The position numbers and the translations under genes were made by a program. Below the pieces are notes generated by a model. That model had not been told where the DNA came from and ran no database searches. It saw only the letters and a program-made list of their open reading frames with translations. A stretch of 64,000 nucleotides of DNA from Cordilura impudica (taxonomy: Eukaryota > Arthropoda > Insecta > Diptera > Scathophagidae), in contig OY821518.1 of assembly GCA_963682025.1 (NCBI GenBank), forward strand, positions 10,096,090 to 10,160,089. Direction: 5' to 3'. Shown here piece after piece: positions 11,981-24,189 of this stretch (position 1 is the stretch's first letter; each line of letters starts with the position of its first letter).

Positions 11981-13134
11981 GTAGGGAGCGGATTCTCATG
12001 CATTTAAAAACTTGTTTTATGTACATAAAATATCCACCAACTATCGAAAAAGATGCACTTAATATTAAAAAAAATATGCATTTATTATTAATTTATTCCA
12101 ATATTTATTAATACAAAATAGCAGAAAAAACTTAACCAAACAAAAAAATTCAGTCCCGTTGCATACTTATAAATCTATATGAAAAGTACATAAATTTCAA
12201 AACTTAATTTAATGTTTTGTTTATGTAAATAAACAAATTTTGTTTTAAATTGGCAAAAGAAAAATTTAGACGATTGGATCAAAAAAGTTTTTCAACATAG
12301 AAAATGACCGTTCCACGTCAACGAAAGTTATTGGTGCATATTTAAATGCTATTAATTCATTTGTGAAATAATCAATTTCTATATTCTCCGTTTTAGAACT
12401 TACATTAAATATGCAAGCAATTTTTTTTGGTTCGTTAAATCCGAAATTTTTTTATAAAACCTTTTCAAGTTTATTTTTTATTGTCGCACTAATTTGATCT
12501 TCTGCAGCATTTATTTTGTTTGTAGCAACTTTAACCTATTCAACTTTCGTTGTCAAAGAATGAAATCCCTCTAGTTGAGCGATTGTATTGACAAGAAACC
12601 CATAATTTGTGTGTACAAATTCTAACTCACTTTTGATGTTGGTAAATTTAAAACATCATTAAATTTTTGAATAGAAATAGCATCTTGTTCATGAAGATCT
12701 TCTATCACATATTTAAAATCGTTAAAATGGTTAGCGTAATATTAGGCAGTCTCCAACCCCCATCTGGTTACTATGGGTTGCGGTGGAAGACTTATCTCGG
12801 GACATTTTGCTTTAATTGTTTCAACACGCACAGGAGCTTTTAAAAATACTTTTTTTTCCGTAAGAAATTAACAAATCGATTTTGTCAAATTGTTTTCGTA
12901 TCTCCTCCGCAACACAGTGCATCGCATGGCCAATATGAAGCATTTTCGTGTTGAAGACTTTTAAAGAAGTCGCTGACTTCACCGTGTTTGGAGCAGTAAC
13001 AGTTAAATAAAACAGTATTTTTATCTTTGTTAAACTTTCGCCCAATATGGAAATTGAATTGTCAAAAGCACGGGCAATTGTATCGTGTTTTACGTTTTTC
13101 AATTTCACAATATTCAGTAAATATTTATACCCTA
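11981..13134 (-). mobile_element. hAT element remnant, 5' end lost
   Basis: Read leftwards, the piece encodes a hAT-type transposase C-terminal half. The open part 12821-13108 is followed by disrupted frames. FKYAPITFVDVERSF lies near 12345-12300 and is the hallmark of the hAT dimerisation domain. A plausible outer end TAGGGAGCGGATTCTCATGC starts at 11981-11984. The other end has been replaced by a family A Helitron at 13135. Many stops and shifts make it old. Confidence 0.65.
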
Positions 13135-13372
13135 CTAGCAGATTCCAGCCCTCGATATTCGAGCGCGAATTCTAGGAAATTTTATTTTTTCATTATATAA
13201 AGACCCTAAAAGTATGCTAATCAATTATAGCCAATTCATAAATCAACACAAAAAACAAACTCATTTTTATTACAAACACATTAACAAATGTAACAAACAC
13301 ACACATAGCATTGTATAATTTTATATATGTGTTAGTTTAAATGCAATTTACTCAAACTAAAGGTAAAAATTA
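13135..13372 (-). mobile_element. Family A Helitron, 3' portion, joined to a family B piece
   Basis: The 3' end (CTAGCAG on the plus strand) and the hairpin are present. The sequence runs normally to about 13370 and then switches to the B start AACAAGTAAG. The rest of this Helitron is not simply continued after B: the segment from 13985 overlaps it in content, so two A copies were joined. Confidence 0.7.
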
Positions 13373-13975
13373 ACAAGTAAGAAAATCATAGTCGGTCTAG
13401 ACCGATTATACGATACCCTATACCATGCGTTTATAGACCCTATCTCTCAGGCCCAACTATCGGATGATATATCTATATGGGGACTAGGCCCAAAAATGGA
13501 CCGATCCTGACCATGTTTGTTAAAGTCTCTTGTATTTTGCAAAAATATATACAAACAAAATTTGAGAAGAATCAGTGGAATATTTTTGTTTTTTGATAGA
13601 TTTAGGTGAAGATCAGGAAGCGATGTCCATACGTCTGTCCGCCTGTCTGTCCGTCTGTGTGTTCAAGTAAACATTGTAATCAAATTACAGGTCGCAAATA
13701 CGAATATATTTTAAGAAATTTTGTATATAAGCTTTTATCGGTCATAGGATGAATGCTATTGAAATTAGTGAAATTCGGTCCATGTTCAGACCTAGTCCCC
13801 ATACAAATGACCCTATGAAATCGACATAAATTGCCATAAGTTCCAAATTATCATATATATCAGTCAGATTGTGTTTGTATGTATTTATTATATCCATTAA
13901 TCAGTAGTCCAAATAAAATCCCTTTAGGACAATTCTTAGTCATAGCCATCATATAGAGCTGCTTATCCAAAATTA
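13373..13975. mobile_element. Rearranged family B: 5' part forward, 3' part inverted
   Basis: Bases 13373-13620 are the first third of B in plus orientation. At about 13622 the sequence flips to the (GTCC)n microsatellite and continues in minus orientation through the second half of B, ending near 13975 at the CATATAGAGCTGCTT motif. A head-to-head join of two B parts explains this. Confidence 0.7.
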
Positions 13976-13984
13976 TTTTTCAAT

Positions 13985-14231
13985 TCAATACAATTGTTAT
14001 TGTGCATGAACAAAATAAACGCACATTAACAAATTTAATAAACACACAGAATGCATTGTATAGTAGGAACTTTAAATGCATTTTACTCCAAAAAATATAA
14101 AAATTTAAAAATCTGTAAATCTGGTGTATAGCTTAAAAGAAATACCTTTAAAATAAGATGCGTTTGGTCGAAATCGGGGGAAAAAAATGTGGAACCAATC
14201 ATCGGTCACAAAAAATCGCCTTACCTATTAA
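13985..14231 (-). mobile_element. Family A Helitron, 5' portion
   Basis: From about 13985 the sequence matches the middle and 5' half of family A and ends CCTATTAATATTATAGAT (the inverted TC end). About 100 bp repeat what is already in 13135-13372, so it derives from a second copy. Confidence 0.7.
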
Positions 14232-15518
14232 TATTATAGATATAATATTATGATATAATAAAAAATTAATAAAAAAAAAAAAAACATTTGAAAATGAACA
14301 TGAAACTAACAAAAAAAAAAATGAAATAAAATGGACATTACTAGAACCCCGTTCAATGATTTTTCTTTTTTTTTCTTTCAGTATGGTTTCTGAGTACTTT
14401 CATGCCCACCTTTTTTTTGGTATCGAATAAAAAAATTAAAAAAAAAAAACAAAACAAAAAATCGCTCAACTCGCCATATCTTGAAAATTCTCTCTTTTAT
14501 TTCGAAATGGACTGATATAGTGCTATCAAATCCTGTACTCACTTTTTGTGGAGTATTTTTTTCAGCAGTTCGTCAATTCCGCCCACGTGTGATTATGATT
14601 ATTAGAAATACAGGCTTTCTTCTTCTCTACAAAACCAAAATGATAATTTTCATATTATTAATTCTAGTATTAATGCAAACTGACTTTAACCCAAAAAGAA
14701 AAAAAAACTATTATTTTAGCTTAGAGTATTTGAATGCCGATCAGTGTTATCAAAATCATCAAAATTTGTTATTTGGTTATATACATATGTATGTCAATTT
14801 GTTGATCTATCAGTTTCAAGTTTTTTTTTAATTACATAACATTAAGCCTTGCTATACATAATACAACTTTGTCAATATATTGCCAAAACATACATAATAT
14901 TTATATAATTAACAATAAGTCTTTAAAGTTATTGCAAAAAAAATATAATAATAGAAACAGAAGTTTAAAAATTTTATATTTGCACTGCGGGGTATTAATG
15001 AGAAGTATAATAGGATTTCCATTTTTGTTTGGATATCATTTTTGGTAGTGTGAATTAACTCAGTACAAAATATTTAGTATTTAGTGAGTTTTTCGAATGT
15101 AGGAATAATAGCATAATAGTTTTTATTTTAAATTTGGCATCAGTTTGGATGAATCTTTTTGTATGATAACTCCCTTACACAATGTTGCACGTTAAGCATG
15201 TAAGAAATTCCTTTTTGTATGAAAATTTTCGTAACAGAATGGAAAACCTTGTACTATAGTACCTTTTCCAGTACTTTTTCACTCTCAAAAACACCGCAGT
15301 ACATCTTTTCTTAATTTGTGATAGTAATTGATTTGTATATGGCTATTTGGACTTCACAAAACGATTTAGAAACATTGACTATTGTGATCTAGAAATATGT
15401 AGGAAAAAATTAAATTTAATTAAAATTAACTTAAATAACATTTTAAATATCTTAATGCCTGGTTTTTATAATGTCACATAAACTGACAACAAGCAATTGC
15501 ATTAACTAATATCTCGTT
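14232..15518. other. AT-rich sequence; one unconvincing frame
   Basis: A 116-codon frame at 14481-14831 has hydrophobic but low-complexity content (runs of ILLILVL, FQVFF) and no splice or database-like motif that I recognise. I see no repeat shared with other parts of the window. Confidence 0.4.
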
Positions 15519-15893
15519 ATCTATAATATTAATAGGCTACGCGATTTCTTGTGAAACCGGATGTTCTACCGTTTTATCCCGATTTTGACCAAATGTATAG
15601 TATTTGAAAGGTATTTCTTTTTAGCCATTTTGCAGATTTACAGATTTTTAAATTTTTTCCTTTATTTAGTGTAAATTGCATTTAAAGTTGCTACTAACAC
15701 ATACATAAAATTACACAATGCTATGTGTGTGTTTATTAAATTTTTAATGTGTTTGCTATAAAAATGAGTTTGTTTTTGTGTTGATATGTGAATTGGTTAT
15801 AATTGATTAGCATACCTTTAGGGTCTTTATTTAATGAAAAAAATAAAATTTCCTAGAATTTGCACTCGAATTTCGAGGGCTGGAATCTGCTAG
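15519..15893 (+). mobile_element. Family A Helitron, full length
   Basis: It starts TCTATAATATTAATAGGC after A and ends CTGGAATCTGCTAG before T. The subterminal hairpin CTCGAATTTCGAG is intact. Confidence 0.75.
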
Positions 15894-16260
15894 TTTGCTA
15901 ATAATCACATTTGCGTTACATCTTATAAATTAATAAAAAAATTCGGCGGTCAATCAAAAACAAACTAACAACATTTTGGCAATTTCATTTTAGATGTCAA
16001 ACGTTGCCAGAGGTTGCAAATGACAACACATTTCAAACCGTTTTCATGCAACTGACTATAATTGACAACAATTGACATTGAAAATGACATAGCGAAAACC
16101 AGAATGAAGAATGAAGAAAACAAATTTTAATTTTTTGTTTCCCAATTCTTTTTAAAATTACATTTTTAATCGCATAGATTTAAGTTATTTCATACAAACA
16201 GAGGATTTATTTAAAAAAAAATTTATTCAATATAAGTTATTTATTTTAAAGTTTTTTAGT
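15894..16260. other. Unassigned AT-rich sequence
   Basis: On the minus strand it would be the 3' flank of the candidate exon at 16263-16478. Two AATAAA-type motifs lie near 16225 and 16210 on that strand. Several TTGACA-like short repeats occur at 16040-16090. Confidence 0.35.
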
Positions 16261-16262
16261 TT

Positions 16263-16478
16263 TTTCAAGGCTTCTTAGGAAATTCGTAATCTTTATACAC
16301 TCCACACCACTGTGCAGTTTTTTATTCCGCTTGTAGCGCATCTACAATAAATTCGAGACCACCACACAAATAATACGAGTCGATATAGCGATGTTTGTCG
16401 TTATTTCGAACAGGCTGATTTTTAAAATGGGGTAAATTGGCCATCATTGTGCCAAGATATAGCTTAAGATATGGCCTA
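16263..16478 (-). pseudogene. Candidate host terminal exon or small gene with one in-frame stop
   Basis: The minus strand shows an acceptor (AACAATTTTAG) at 16479, then an open frame with ATG near 16445 reading MANLPHFKNQPVRNNDKH and on through YYLCGGLEFIVDALQAE. A TAA follows, and the same frame then stays open for 18 more codons (TAQWCGVYKDYEFPKKP) to TGA at about 16263. The residue mix is unlike the low-complexity frames nearby. Polyadenylation-type AATAAA motifs follow. I do not recognise the protein. It may be a pseudogene with one nonsense change, or chance. A family B copy lies 24 bp upstream of the acceptor. Confidence 0.4.
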
Positions 16479-16502
16479 AAATTGTTATAAATTAATTGTG
16501 TC

Positions 16503-16987
16503 TTTATACCCTACACCACTATGTGGTTAGGGTGATAATGACTTTGTACTGATGTTTGTAACTTTATTGAAATTGGTGAAATTCGGTTCATGTTCAAATC
16601 TAGTCCCCATATAAATGAAATAAACCCTATAGGACAATTCTTAGTCATAACCCCCTTATAAAGCTGCTTCCCGATATTCACTTAAATTTATCAAAAAACA
16701 AAAATATTGTACAAATTTTTCTGAAATTTGGTTTGTATATGTTTTTGCAAAATATAAGTGACTTTACCAAATATGGTCAGGATCGGTCCATTTCACGACC
16801 TAGTCCCCATATAAATAAAGCATCCGATATGAATTTTTTCATATCTGCAGCCAAAAAAATTAATATCAATGCCACTCAAATTTGGTTTATGTTTATTTTC
16901 TATATCCAATTAGTTGGACTTAAGAGCTAGGATCTATAAACGCATGGTATAGTCATATTAACCCGACTATAATTTTCTTACTTGTTT
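16503..16987 (-). mobile_element. Family B repeat with internal deletion
   Basis: On the minus strand it runs from CTTACTTGTTT (B start, right side) to TTTATACCCTACACCACTATG (B end, left). The microsatellite and most of the third internal unit are missing. Confidence 0.7.
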
Positions 16988-17597
16988 ATAATAATTTAGT
17001 ATCACGTTTATAAAATTGTTTACTTTTGCAAATATTTTGTTTTGTTATGTAAAAATCCAGGTGGAGGGAACACTCTTACTTGTTTTTTTTTTCAAATATT
17101 TTATGCGTCTTCTTTATCTTTTTTGCGCCTTCTTAAACTTAAATTAATACAAACTTGAGTCAGCATAATATTCAGTTAATGTTAGTTATATTTGAATATA
17201 TTTTTTAATAAATTACAAAATTTCTAAAAAGTACTATTTCAGTCAAAAAAAGTTCCCGTTTGTCCATGTTTCACTATCACCACTGTTCCCTTTATACGTT
17301 ACCAACAAAACAGTTCATATACATAAAGTTGCCTTCGATTAAATTTTTTTTTAAATTAATTTTTATTAATTAACCATTTTTTTTTATTCAACTTAATTTA
17401 CACACATTTAAATCTGGAACAAAGAGTTAATATAAATGTGTGAGTATATAACAATATAATAATTCTTCATGGGAAATAAGTCTAGAGACAATACAAACAT
17501 GTTTTAGAATTAAACATATTGTGTGTGCATTGGTAACATCGACCGTCATTTTCTAGATTTTTCTTAAGGTCTTTGGCGAACACATTTGTCCATTAAT
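16988..17597. other. AT-rich sequence without recognised features
   Basis: No coding pattern or shared repeat is seen. Short motifs such as GTTCCCT occur twice (17070, 17285) but prove nothing. Confidence 0.4.
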
Positions 17598-18035
17598 GTT
17601 TTTTGCGATTTTTGATTTTGGCAATTTTTGTTTTTTGCGATTTTCGATTTTTGGTGTTTTTTGATTTTTGCGATTTTGGCATGTTTTTTCCGATTTTTAT
17701 TATTCGCGATTTTCGGTATTGGCAATTTTTGATTTTTGCAATTTTTGTAATTTGTTTTTTGTTGCGATTTTTTGCTTTTGGCGATTTTTGATTTTAGCGA
17801 TTTTTGTTATTTGCGGTTTTTGTTATTCTCGATTTTCGGTTCTGGCAATTTTTTTTTTGTCAATTCTTGTTATTCGCGATTTTCGGTTTTAACAATTTTT
17901 CACTTTGACGATTTTTGTTTTTTGTTATTTTTTTGATTTTGGCGATTTTTGTTTTCTGCGATTTTTGATTTTGGCGATTCTTGTTATTCGTGACTTTCGG
18001 TGTTGGCGATTTTTGATTTTAACGATTTTAACCCA
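17598..18035 (+). repeat. Degenerate GATTTTTG-type minisatellite
   Basis: About 440 bases are built of imperfect 12- and 24-base units such as GCGATTTTTGATTTTG and GCAATTTTTGTTATTC. Reading frames in it (FDFGDF-like) come from the repeat and are not genes. Confidence 0.8.
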
Positions 18036-18383
18036 TATTATCCACGACTACTCACATTGGTAATTACGGCACTTGTCAAAAGTTTCAAGACTGTCATATT
18101 CATAGTACCATTGGTCCTATCCCGCCCATTTTTTAGGAAAGTACTCATATTAATAACTTAGGAACTCAGACAAAATCCCAAGGCTTTTTCTATTACAGGT
18201 CTCTAATATATGATATCAAATATTTACTTTGTATGGGGAGTCCACGCCCATTAGTCCGATCGCGCCCATTTTTTCGCATCTCTTCAAATTAATTTAATGT
18301 GTAGATGCACATAGTTTCAGAACTTTTGCTGTCGTAGTACTCCAAATATTATATGTTAAAATTAGATAAGCTAATTATTAAAA
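18036..18383. other. Possible old repeat with CGCCCATTTTT motifs
   Basis: Two segments carry the phrase GTCC(T/G)ATC.CGCCCATTTTTT (about 18113-18133 and 18251-18275). They suggest an internally repetitive old dispersed repeat. Nothing codes. Confidence 0.35.
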
Positions 18384-18711
18384 CTAGCAGAGCACAGCCC
18401 TCGAAATTCGAGTGCAAATTCTAGGAAATTTTTTTTTTCATCAAATCAATTTTAGGCAATTCAGAATTCAACACAGGGCTCTTGATATTTACAATAAACA
18501 CACACACAGTATGTTTTTTATGTATGTGTTAGTAGCATCTTTAAATGAGCATTACTTCAAAAAAATGTTCCAGACGTTGCACACCTGTAAATCTGGTGGA
18601 CGGCTAAAAAAAAAATACCTTTCAAATGAGGTATGTTTGGTCAAAATCGGTTATTAACTACAATTTTTATATCGGTCACGAGAAATTGCCTTGCCTATTA
18701 ATATTATAGAT
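18384..18711 (-). mobile_element. Family A Helitron, slightly shortened
   Basis: It has inverted ends CTAGCAG (left) and CCTATTAATATTATAGA (right), with flanks of the A/T type. Internal deletions shorten it to 328 bp. Confidence 0.7.
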
Positions 18712-19155
18712 TATAATATTAACTTTTGAGTTTGTATATTTTGGGTGTAGTGATTTTTATATTCTTATGAATTTGAATATGAAATGTAATTAATGAATTT
18801 GTATATTCATTATTATATATTTCTTCTGAAGCATATTGCAATTTCCTTAAATGTACCGCTTTAAAAATAATGTTTAAACATTTGCAAATTTAATAATAAT
18901 TATTTTTAGTAATTAGTGAAAGTGTTTCCTCATAACACGGTTAGTTGTGGGTGGTTGGTGGATCTGGTATTGTGATAGTTGACATTATGCATTTGTAATA
19001 TAACATTTTAAATAGTTGAATTTTTTTCATATAACAAAAAGTTAATTATACGATATTACATTATTTTTTTTTTTTCAAACATTAAATTAACTATTTATGT
19101 AGTTAATGCAATTAAATAATGCATTTGTGTTTTTATATTTCTTTCATACTTTCAG

Positions 19156-19250
19156 CTTAAAGACAATTTGTAATGAAAGACATTTAGTTTTAACCATGAA
19201 ACTTGAAACCATAAAAACTTTATTATATGAAGTACCAGCGATAGAGATAT
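19156..19250 (+). other. Candidate host exon with start codon
   Basis: A pyrimidine-rich acceptor (CTTTCATACTTTCAG) and a strong donor (AT|GTAAGTATTT) bound 95 bases. An ATG at 19196 in context AACCATGAAA opens MKLETIKTLLYEVPAIEI up to the donor. I do not recognise the peptide, and no partner exon was found, so chance is possible. Confidence 0.3.
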
Positions 19251-19439
19251 GTAAGTATTTACGACAAAAATATGATTTGATATATGTATTATACTACAAA
19301 TGTTAAATAATTATTATTATTATTTTTTTTTGTTATTCTGTTAATTTTCATAACAATAACTGTATAAGAAGTGTTTAATATAAAAATATTATTTTTTTTT
19401 ATGGAATGGCATCTCACATATATAATACATTCATATATT

Positions 19440-20667
19440 ACAAGATCCATTTTTCTTTCGAAATGGAAAGTAGGCAAAGTTGTACCTATTCATAAGTTCT
19501 GTTGAAGACTTTCGTCCCCTTATCATTTTACCATGTTGTTCAAAGATATTTGAAATTTTATTAAAGGAGAGATTTTATTACGGGGTCAATATTGTAGCTT
19601 ATTGGATCTACATAAGGGTGTTGCGCAGGAATCAATATTAAGTCCACTGCTTTATTTGTTGTACATTAATGACATATTTCATAATATTTCTATTTTTAAG
19701 TGTTACACTTACGCAGATGATATTCAGTTATTAGGAATTTCAGAATATAGTAACGTAGAAATATTCGAAAGGCAAATTAACTTAGAGTAGGGCAAAGTTT
19801 TTGAATGGTCTAAGAAAAATTGCTTGTATCTAAATCCCACCAAATGTGTAATGATGTTATTTTCTGGAAACTCAGATTGTCATCTAGATGTTTTTTTAAA
19901 TGGGGAAAGGTTTGATTTGGTTAATACGTACAAGTCACTTGACTTCTACATTCATAACAAATTAAATTGGGATCGTCATTATTAAGTCAGATGTGTCCAA
20001 AGTATCTTGGATATTGCATAGATTGTATAACTTGAGTACCTATCTGCCCCTTTTCATTAAAAAACGAGTTGGAGTTACATTATGCATTCCCTTATTCTTA
20101 CATGGTATAGAGATATATACTTGCACTTCATGGGATAAGTAAAATACACTTAAATTGTATTTTAATAGGTTAATAAGATACATTTTTTGCCTAAAAATAA
20201 GATCACACGTATCTGAATTTCGCTTGCAACTATTAGGATATGATTTTGAAGATTTTATTAGCTCGCATCAAATTATTTTGTTTTATAAAATTATTATCGA
20301 GTTGATAAATTTATTTTTGGTAATTCTAGCAGATCTAGTGCCTTAATTTACCCAATGATTTCAACACTCATTATGGACAGGTCATTTGTGGTAAAGGTGG
20401 CGAAAGGAAATTTAGTGGAACCGCACAATTTGAAAATATATTTCGAACAATTCTTTAAGTTATTATTATTGCTAAAGTCCAATTTTTAGAATTTTTTCTT
20501 ACGTCATTGTTGTGTAGATATAGAGAGTATTTAGGGGGAACTTATTCTTTATTAAATATATATTTTTTAGGAATTATATAAATAATGAATTAATTTATAA
20601 CTATACTGTCATATAGTAAGTTTTATCTGCAGCTATTTGGCCCAGTGGGTTTTACAGCTCGCATGAA
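19440..20667 (+). mobile_element. Jockey-like non-LTR retrotransposon, 5' truncated, with (AAAT)n tail
   Basis: A damaged reverse transcriptase palm is visible at 19602-19790 (GVAQESILSPLLYLLYINDI and YTYADDIQLL with the catalytic ADD near 19710), followed by a thumb-like region with KNCLYLNPTKCVMM. Many stops break it. The 3' end near 20620-20670 (CATGAAATCAATAAAAAATA) leads straight into the large AAAT tract, so the tract looks like the element's own tail. Confidence 0.65.
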
Positions 20668-23290
20668 ATCAATAAAAAATAAATATATAAATATATAAAT
20701 AAACAAATAAATAAATATATAAACAAATAAATAAATAAACAAAGAAATAAATAAACAAATAAATAAATAATTTAGTTTATAAATAGATAAGTATTGATAA
20801 ATAAATAAATAAATAGATAAATAAATAAACAAATAAATAAACAAATAAATAAAAAAATAAATAAGAAAAATAAATAAACAAATAAATAAATAAATAAATA
20901 ATACAAATAGATATACAAATAACTAAATAAATAAATAATTACAAAAAAAAAATTAACAAATAACTAAATAAATAAATAAATAAATAAATAATCAAATAAA
21001 TGAACAAATAAGTAAGTAAATAAATAAGTGACTAAATAAATAAACAAACAAGCAAATAAATAAGTAAATAAATAAAAGTAAATATATAAATAAATAAGTA
21101 AATAAACAAATAAATAGATAAATAAGTGAATAAATAAATAAACAATTAAGTAAAGAAAGAAATAAATAAACAAATAAGTAAATAATTTAATACATAAATA
21201 GATAAGTAAATAGATAAATAAATAAATAAATAGATAAATAAATAAACCAATAAATAAACAAATAAATAGAAAAATAAATAAGAAAAATAAATAAACGCAT
21301 AAATAAATAATACAAATAAATATACAAATAACTTATTGAGAATAAATAATTAAAAATAAATTATAATAACAATAAATAAATATTAAAAAAAATTAACAAA
21401 TAACTAAATAAATAAATAAATAAATAATAACTAATAAATAAAAGTAAATATAAAAATAAATAAGTAAATAAATAAACAAATAAATAATAAATAAGTAAGT
21501 AAACAAATAAATAACAAATAATAAATAAGTATAAGTATAGAAATAAATAAATAAACAAATAAATAAATAATTTAACACATACATAGATAAGTAGATATAT
21601 AAATAAATAAATAGATAAATAAATAAACAAATAAATAAACAAATAAATAAAAAAAAACGAATAGGAAAAATAAATAAACAAATAAATAAACGAATAAATA
21701 AGTAAATAAACAAATAAATAACAAAAAATAAATAAATATAAGTATAGAAATAAATAAATAAACAAATAAATAAATAATTTAACACATACATAGATAAGTA
21801 AATATATAAATAAATAAATAGATAAATAAATAAACAAATAAATAAACAAATAAATAAAAAAACGAATAGGAAAAATAAATAAACAAATAAATAAACGAAT
21901 AAATAAGTAAATAAACAAATAAATAACAAAAAATAAATAAATATAAGTATAGAAATAAACAAATAAACAAATAAATAAATAATTTACAAATAAATAATAC
22001 ATAAATAGATAAGTAAATAGATAAATAAATAAATAGATAAATAAATAAACAAATAAATAAAAAAATAAATAAAAAAATAAATAAAAAAATAAATAAAAAA
22101 ATAAATAAAAAAATAAATAAACAAATAAATAAATAATACAAATAAATATACAAATAACTAAATAAATAAACAAAAAATAAAAAAATAAATAAACAAATAA
22201 CTGAATAAATAAATAAATAAAAAAATAATAAATAAATGAACAAATAAGTAAGTAAATAAATAAGTGAATAAATAAATAAACAAACAAACAAATAAATAAG
22301 TAAATATATAAAAGTAAAAATATAAATAAATAAGTAAAAAACAAATAAATAAATAAATAAATAAGTGAATAAATAAATAAACAAATAAGTTAACAAAAAA
22401 TAAATAAATATATTAATAAATCAATAAACAAATAAATAAATTAATAAATTATTAATGAATAAATTATTAAATTAGTAAATAAAAAAAATAAAAAGACAAA
22501 TAACTAAATAAATAAAAGAAAAATAAATAAATGGAAAAATAAATAAATAAATAGATAAATAAATAAGCATATAAATAAATAAACAAACAAATAAATTAAT
22601 TAATACATAAAGAAATAAATAGATAGATAATTAACTATATAAAAATATAAATTAATAAGTAAATATATAGATAAATAAATAAATAAACAAATAAATAAAT
22701 ATATAAGAAAATAATTAGATTAGTAATTTAATACATAAATAGATAAATAAATAGAAAAATCTATATATAGATAAATAAATAAACAAATAAATAAATTAAT
22801 AAACAAATAAATAAAGAAATAAATAAGAAAAAATAAATAAACAAATAACTAAATAAATAACAAATAAATAAACAAATAAGCAAATAAATAAATAAATAAG
22901 TGAATAAATAAATAAAAAAATAAGTAAATAAATAAACAAATAAAAATAAATAAATAAATAAACAAATAAATAAATAAATAAACAAATAATAAATAAACAA
23001 ATAAATAAGTGAATAAATAAATAAACAAATAAGTAAATAAAAATAAATAAACAAACAAATAAATAAACAAATAAATAAATAAAATATTAAAAAAATAAGT
23101 AAATAAAAAAATAAATATACAAATAACTAAATAAATGAAGAAACAAATAAATAAATTAATAAATAAATAAATAAGTAAATAAATAAATATATATATAAAA
23201 AAATAAACAAATAAATAAATATATAAATGAATAAATAATTAAATAAATAAATAAAAAAAATAAATACACAAATAACTAAATAAATAAATT
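20668..23290 (+). repeat. Giant degenerate (AAAT)n microsatellite, ~2.6 kb
   Basis: The tract is almost wholly AAAT units with variants AAAC, AAGT and AGAT. Within it, longer blocks repeat: for example a segment starting near 21540 is closely repeated near 21730 (both hold TATAAGTATAGAAATAAAT and TTTAACACATACATAGATAAG). The minus strand lacks stops because TTTA units never form one, which explains long frames of the LFIYLFIY type up to 327 codons. They are not genes. Confidence 0.9.
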
Positions 23291-24066
23291 AAACAAGTAA
23301 GAAAATTATAGTCGGTCTAGACCGACTATATGATACCCTATACCATGCCCTATCTCTTAGGCCCAACTAACTGGACATAGAAAATAAGCAAAAACCAAAT
23401 TTGAGTCAGATTTTTATTAATTTTTTTGGCTGCAGATATGAAAAAGTTTATATCGGACGCTATATCTATATGGGGACTAGGTCCAAAAATGGACCGATCC
23501 TGATCATGTTTGGTAAAGTCTCTTGTATTTTGCAAAAATATATACAAACAAAATCTGAGAAGAATCAGTGCAATATTTTTGTTTTTTAATAGATTTAAGT
23601 GAAGATCGGGAAGCAGCTTTATATGGGGCCAAAGGGATCATTTTTGGACTACCCATTAATGGACGTAAAGAACGCATATAAAACCCAATGTGAGTAAGAT
23701 CTATATGACAATTTGGATCTTATGGCAATTTATGTCGATTTCATAGGGGTAATTTGTATGGGGGCTAGGTCTGAACATGGACCGATTCTCACCAATTTCA
23801 ATAGCGTTCATCCCATGGCCGATAAGAGCTTATATACCAAATTTCATCAAAATATATTCATATTTGCGACCTGCAGTTTGATTACAAGCATTACATGGAC
23901 ACACAGACGGACGGACGGACGGACGGACATTGTTAAATCAACTCAGAAAGTGATTCTGATTCGATCGGTATAATTAAAGATGGGTCTAGGTCAAATATTT
24001 TTGGTTGTTACAAACAGCAGCACAAAGTCATTATACCCAAACCACATAGTGGTATAGGGTATAAAA
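23291..24066 (+). mobile_element. Family B repeat, short subfamily, complete, inside the AAAT tract
   Basis: It has full ends AAACAAGTAAGAAAATTATA and GGTATAGGGTATAAAA, the ACGG run at 23906-23925, and the three internal units. AAAT repeat lies on both sides (to 23290 and 24067-24145), so it entered the tract after or during expansion. Confidence 0.8.
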
Positions 24067-24150
24067 AGTAAATAAATAAATAAATAAAAATAAGTAAACA
24101 AATAAATAAATAAAAAATAAATAAATAAACAAATAAGTAAATAAATTATA
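24067..24150 (+). repeat. (AAAT)n continuation
   Basis: This is the right-hand remainder of the microsatellite after the inserted B copy. Confidence 0.85.
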
Positions 24151-24189
24151 ATGTACACAGGAAAGGGTGATATATGGGACAATACATCG

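Noticed and set aside
14481..14831. 116-codon plus-strand frame
   Set aside because: Hydrophobic low-complexity peptide without recognised motif, splice sites or conservation evidence.
17603..17892. Two plus-strand frames of F/I/C/D-rich residues
   Set aside because: They arise from the GATTTTTG minisatellite.
20623..23070. Very long minus-strand reading frames rich in LFIYLFIY, up to 327 codons
   Set aside because: They are the TTTA repeat read without stops; no start context, no varied content, and overlapping equal frames.
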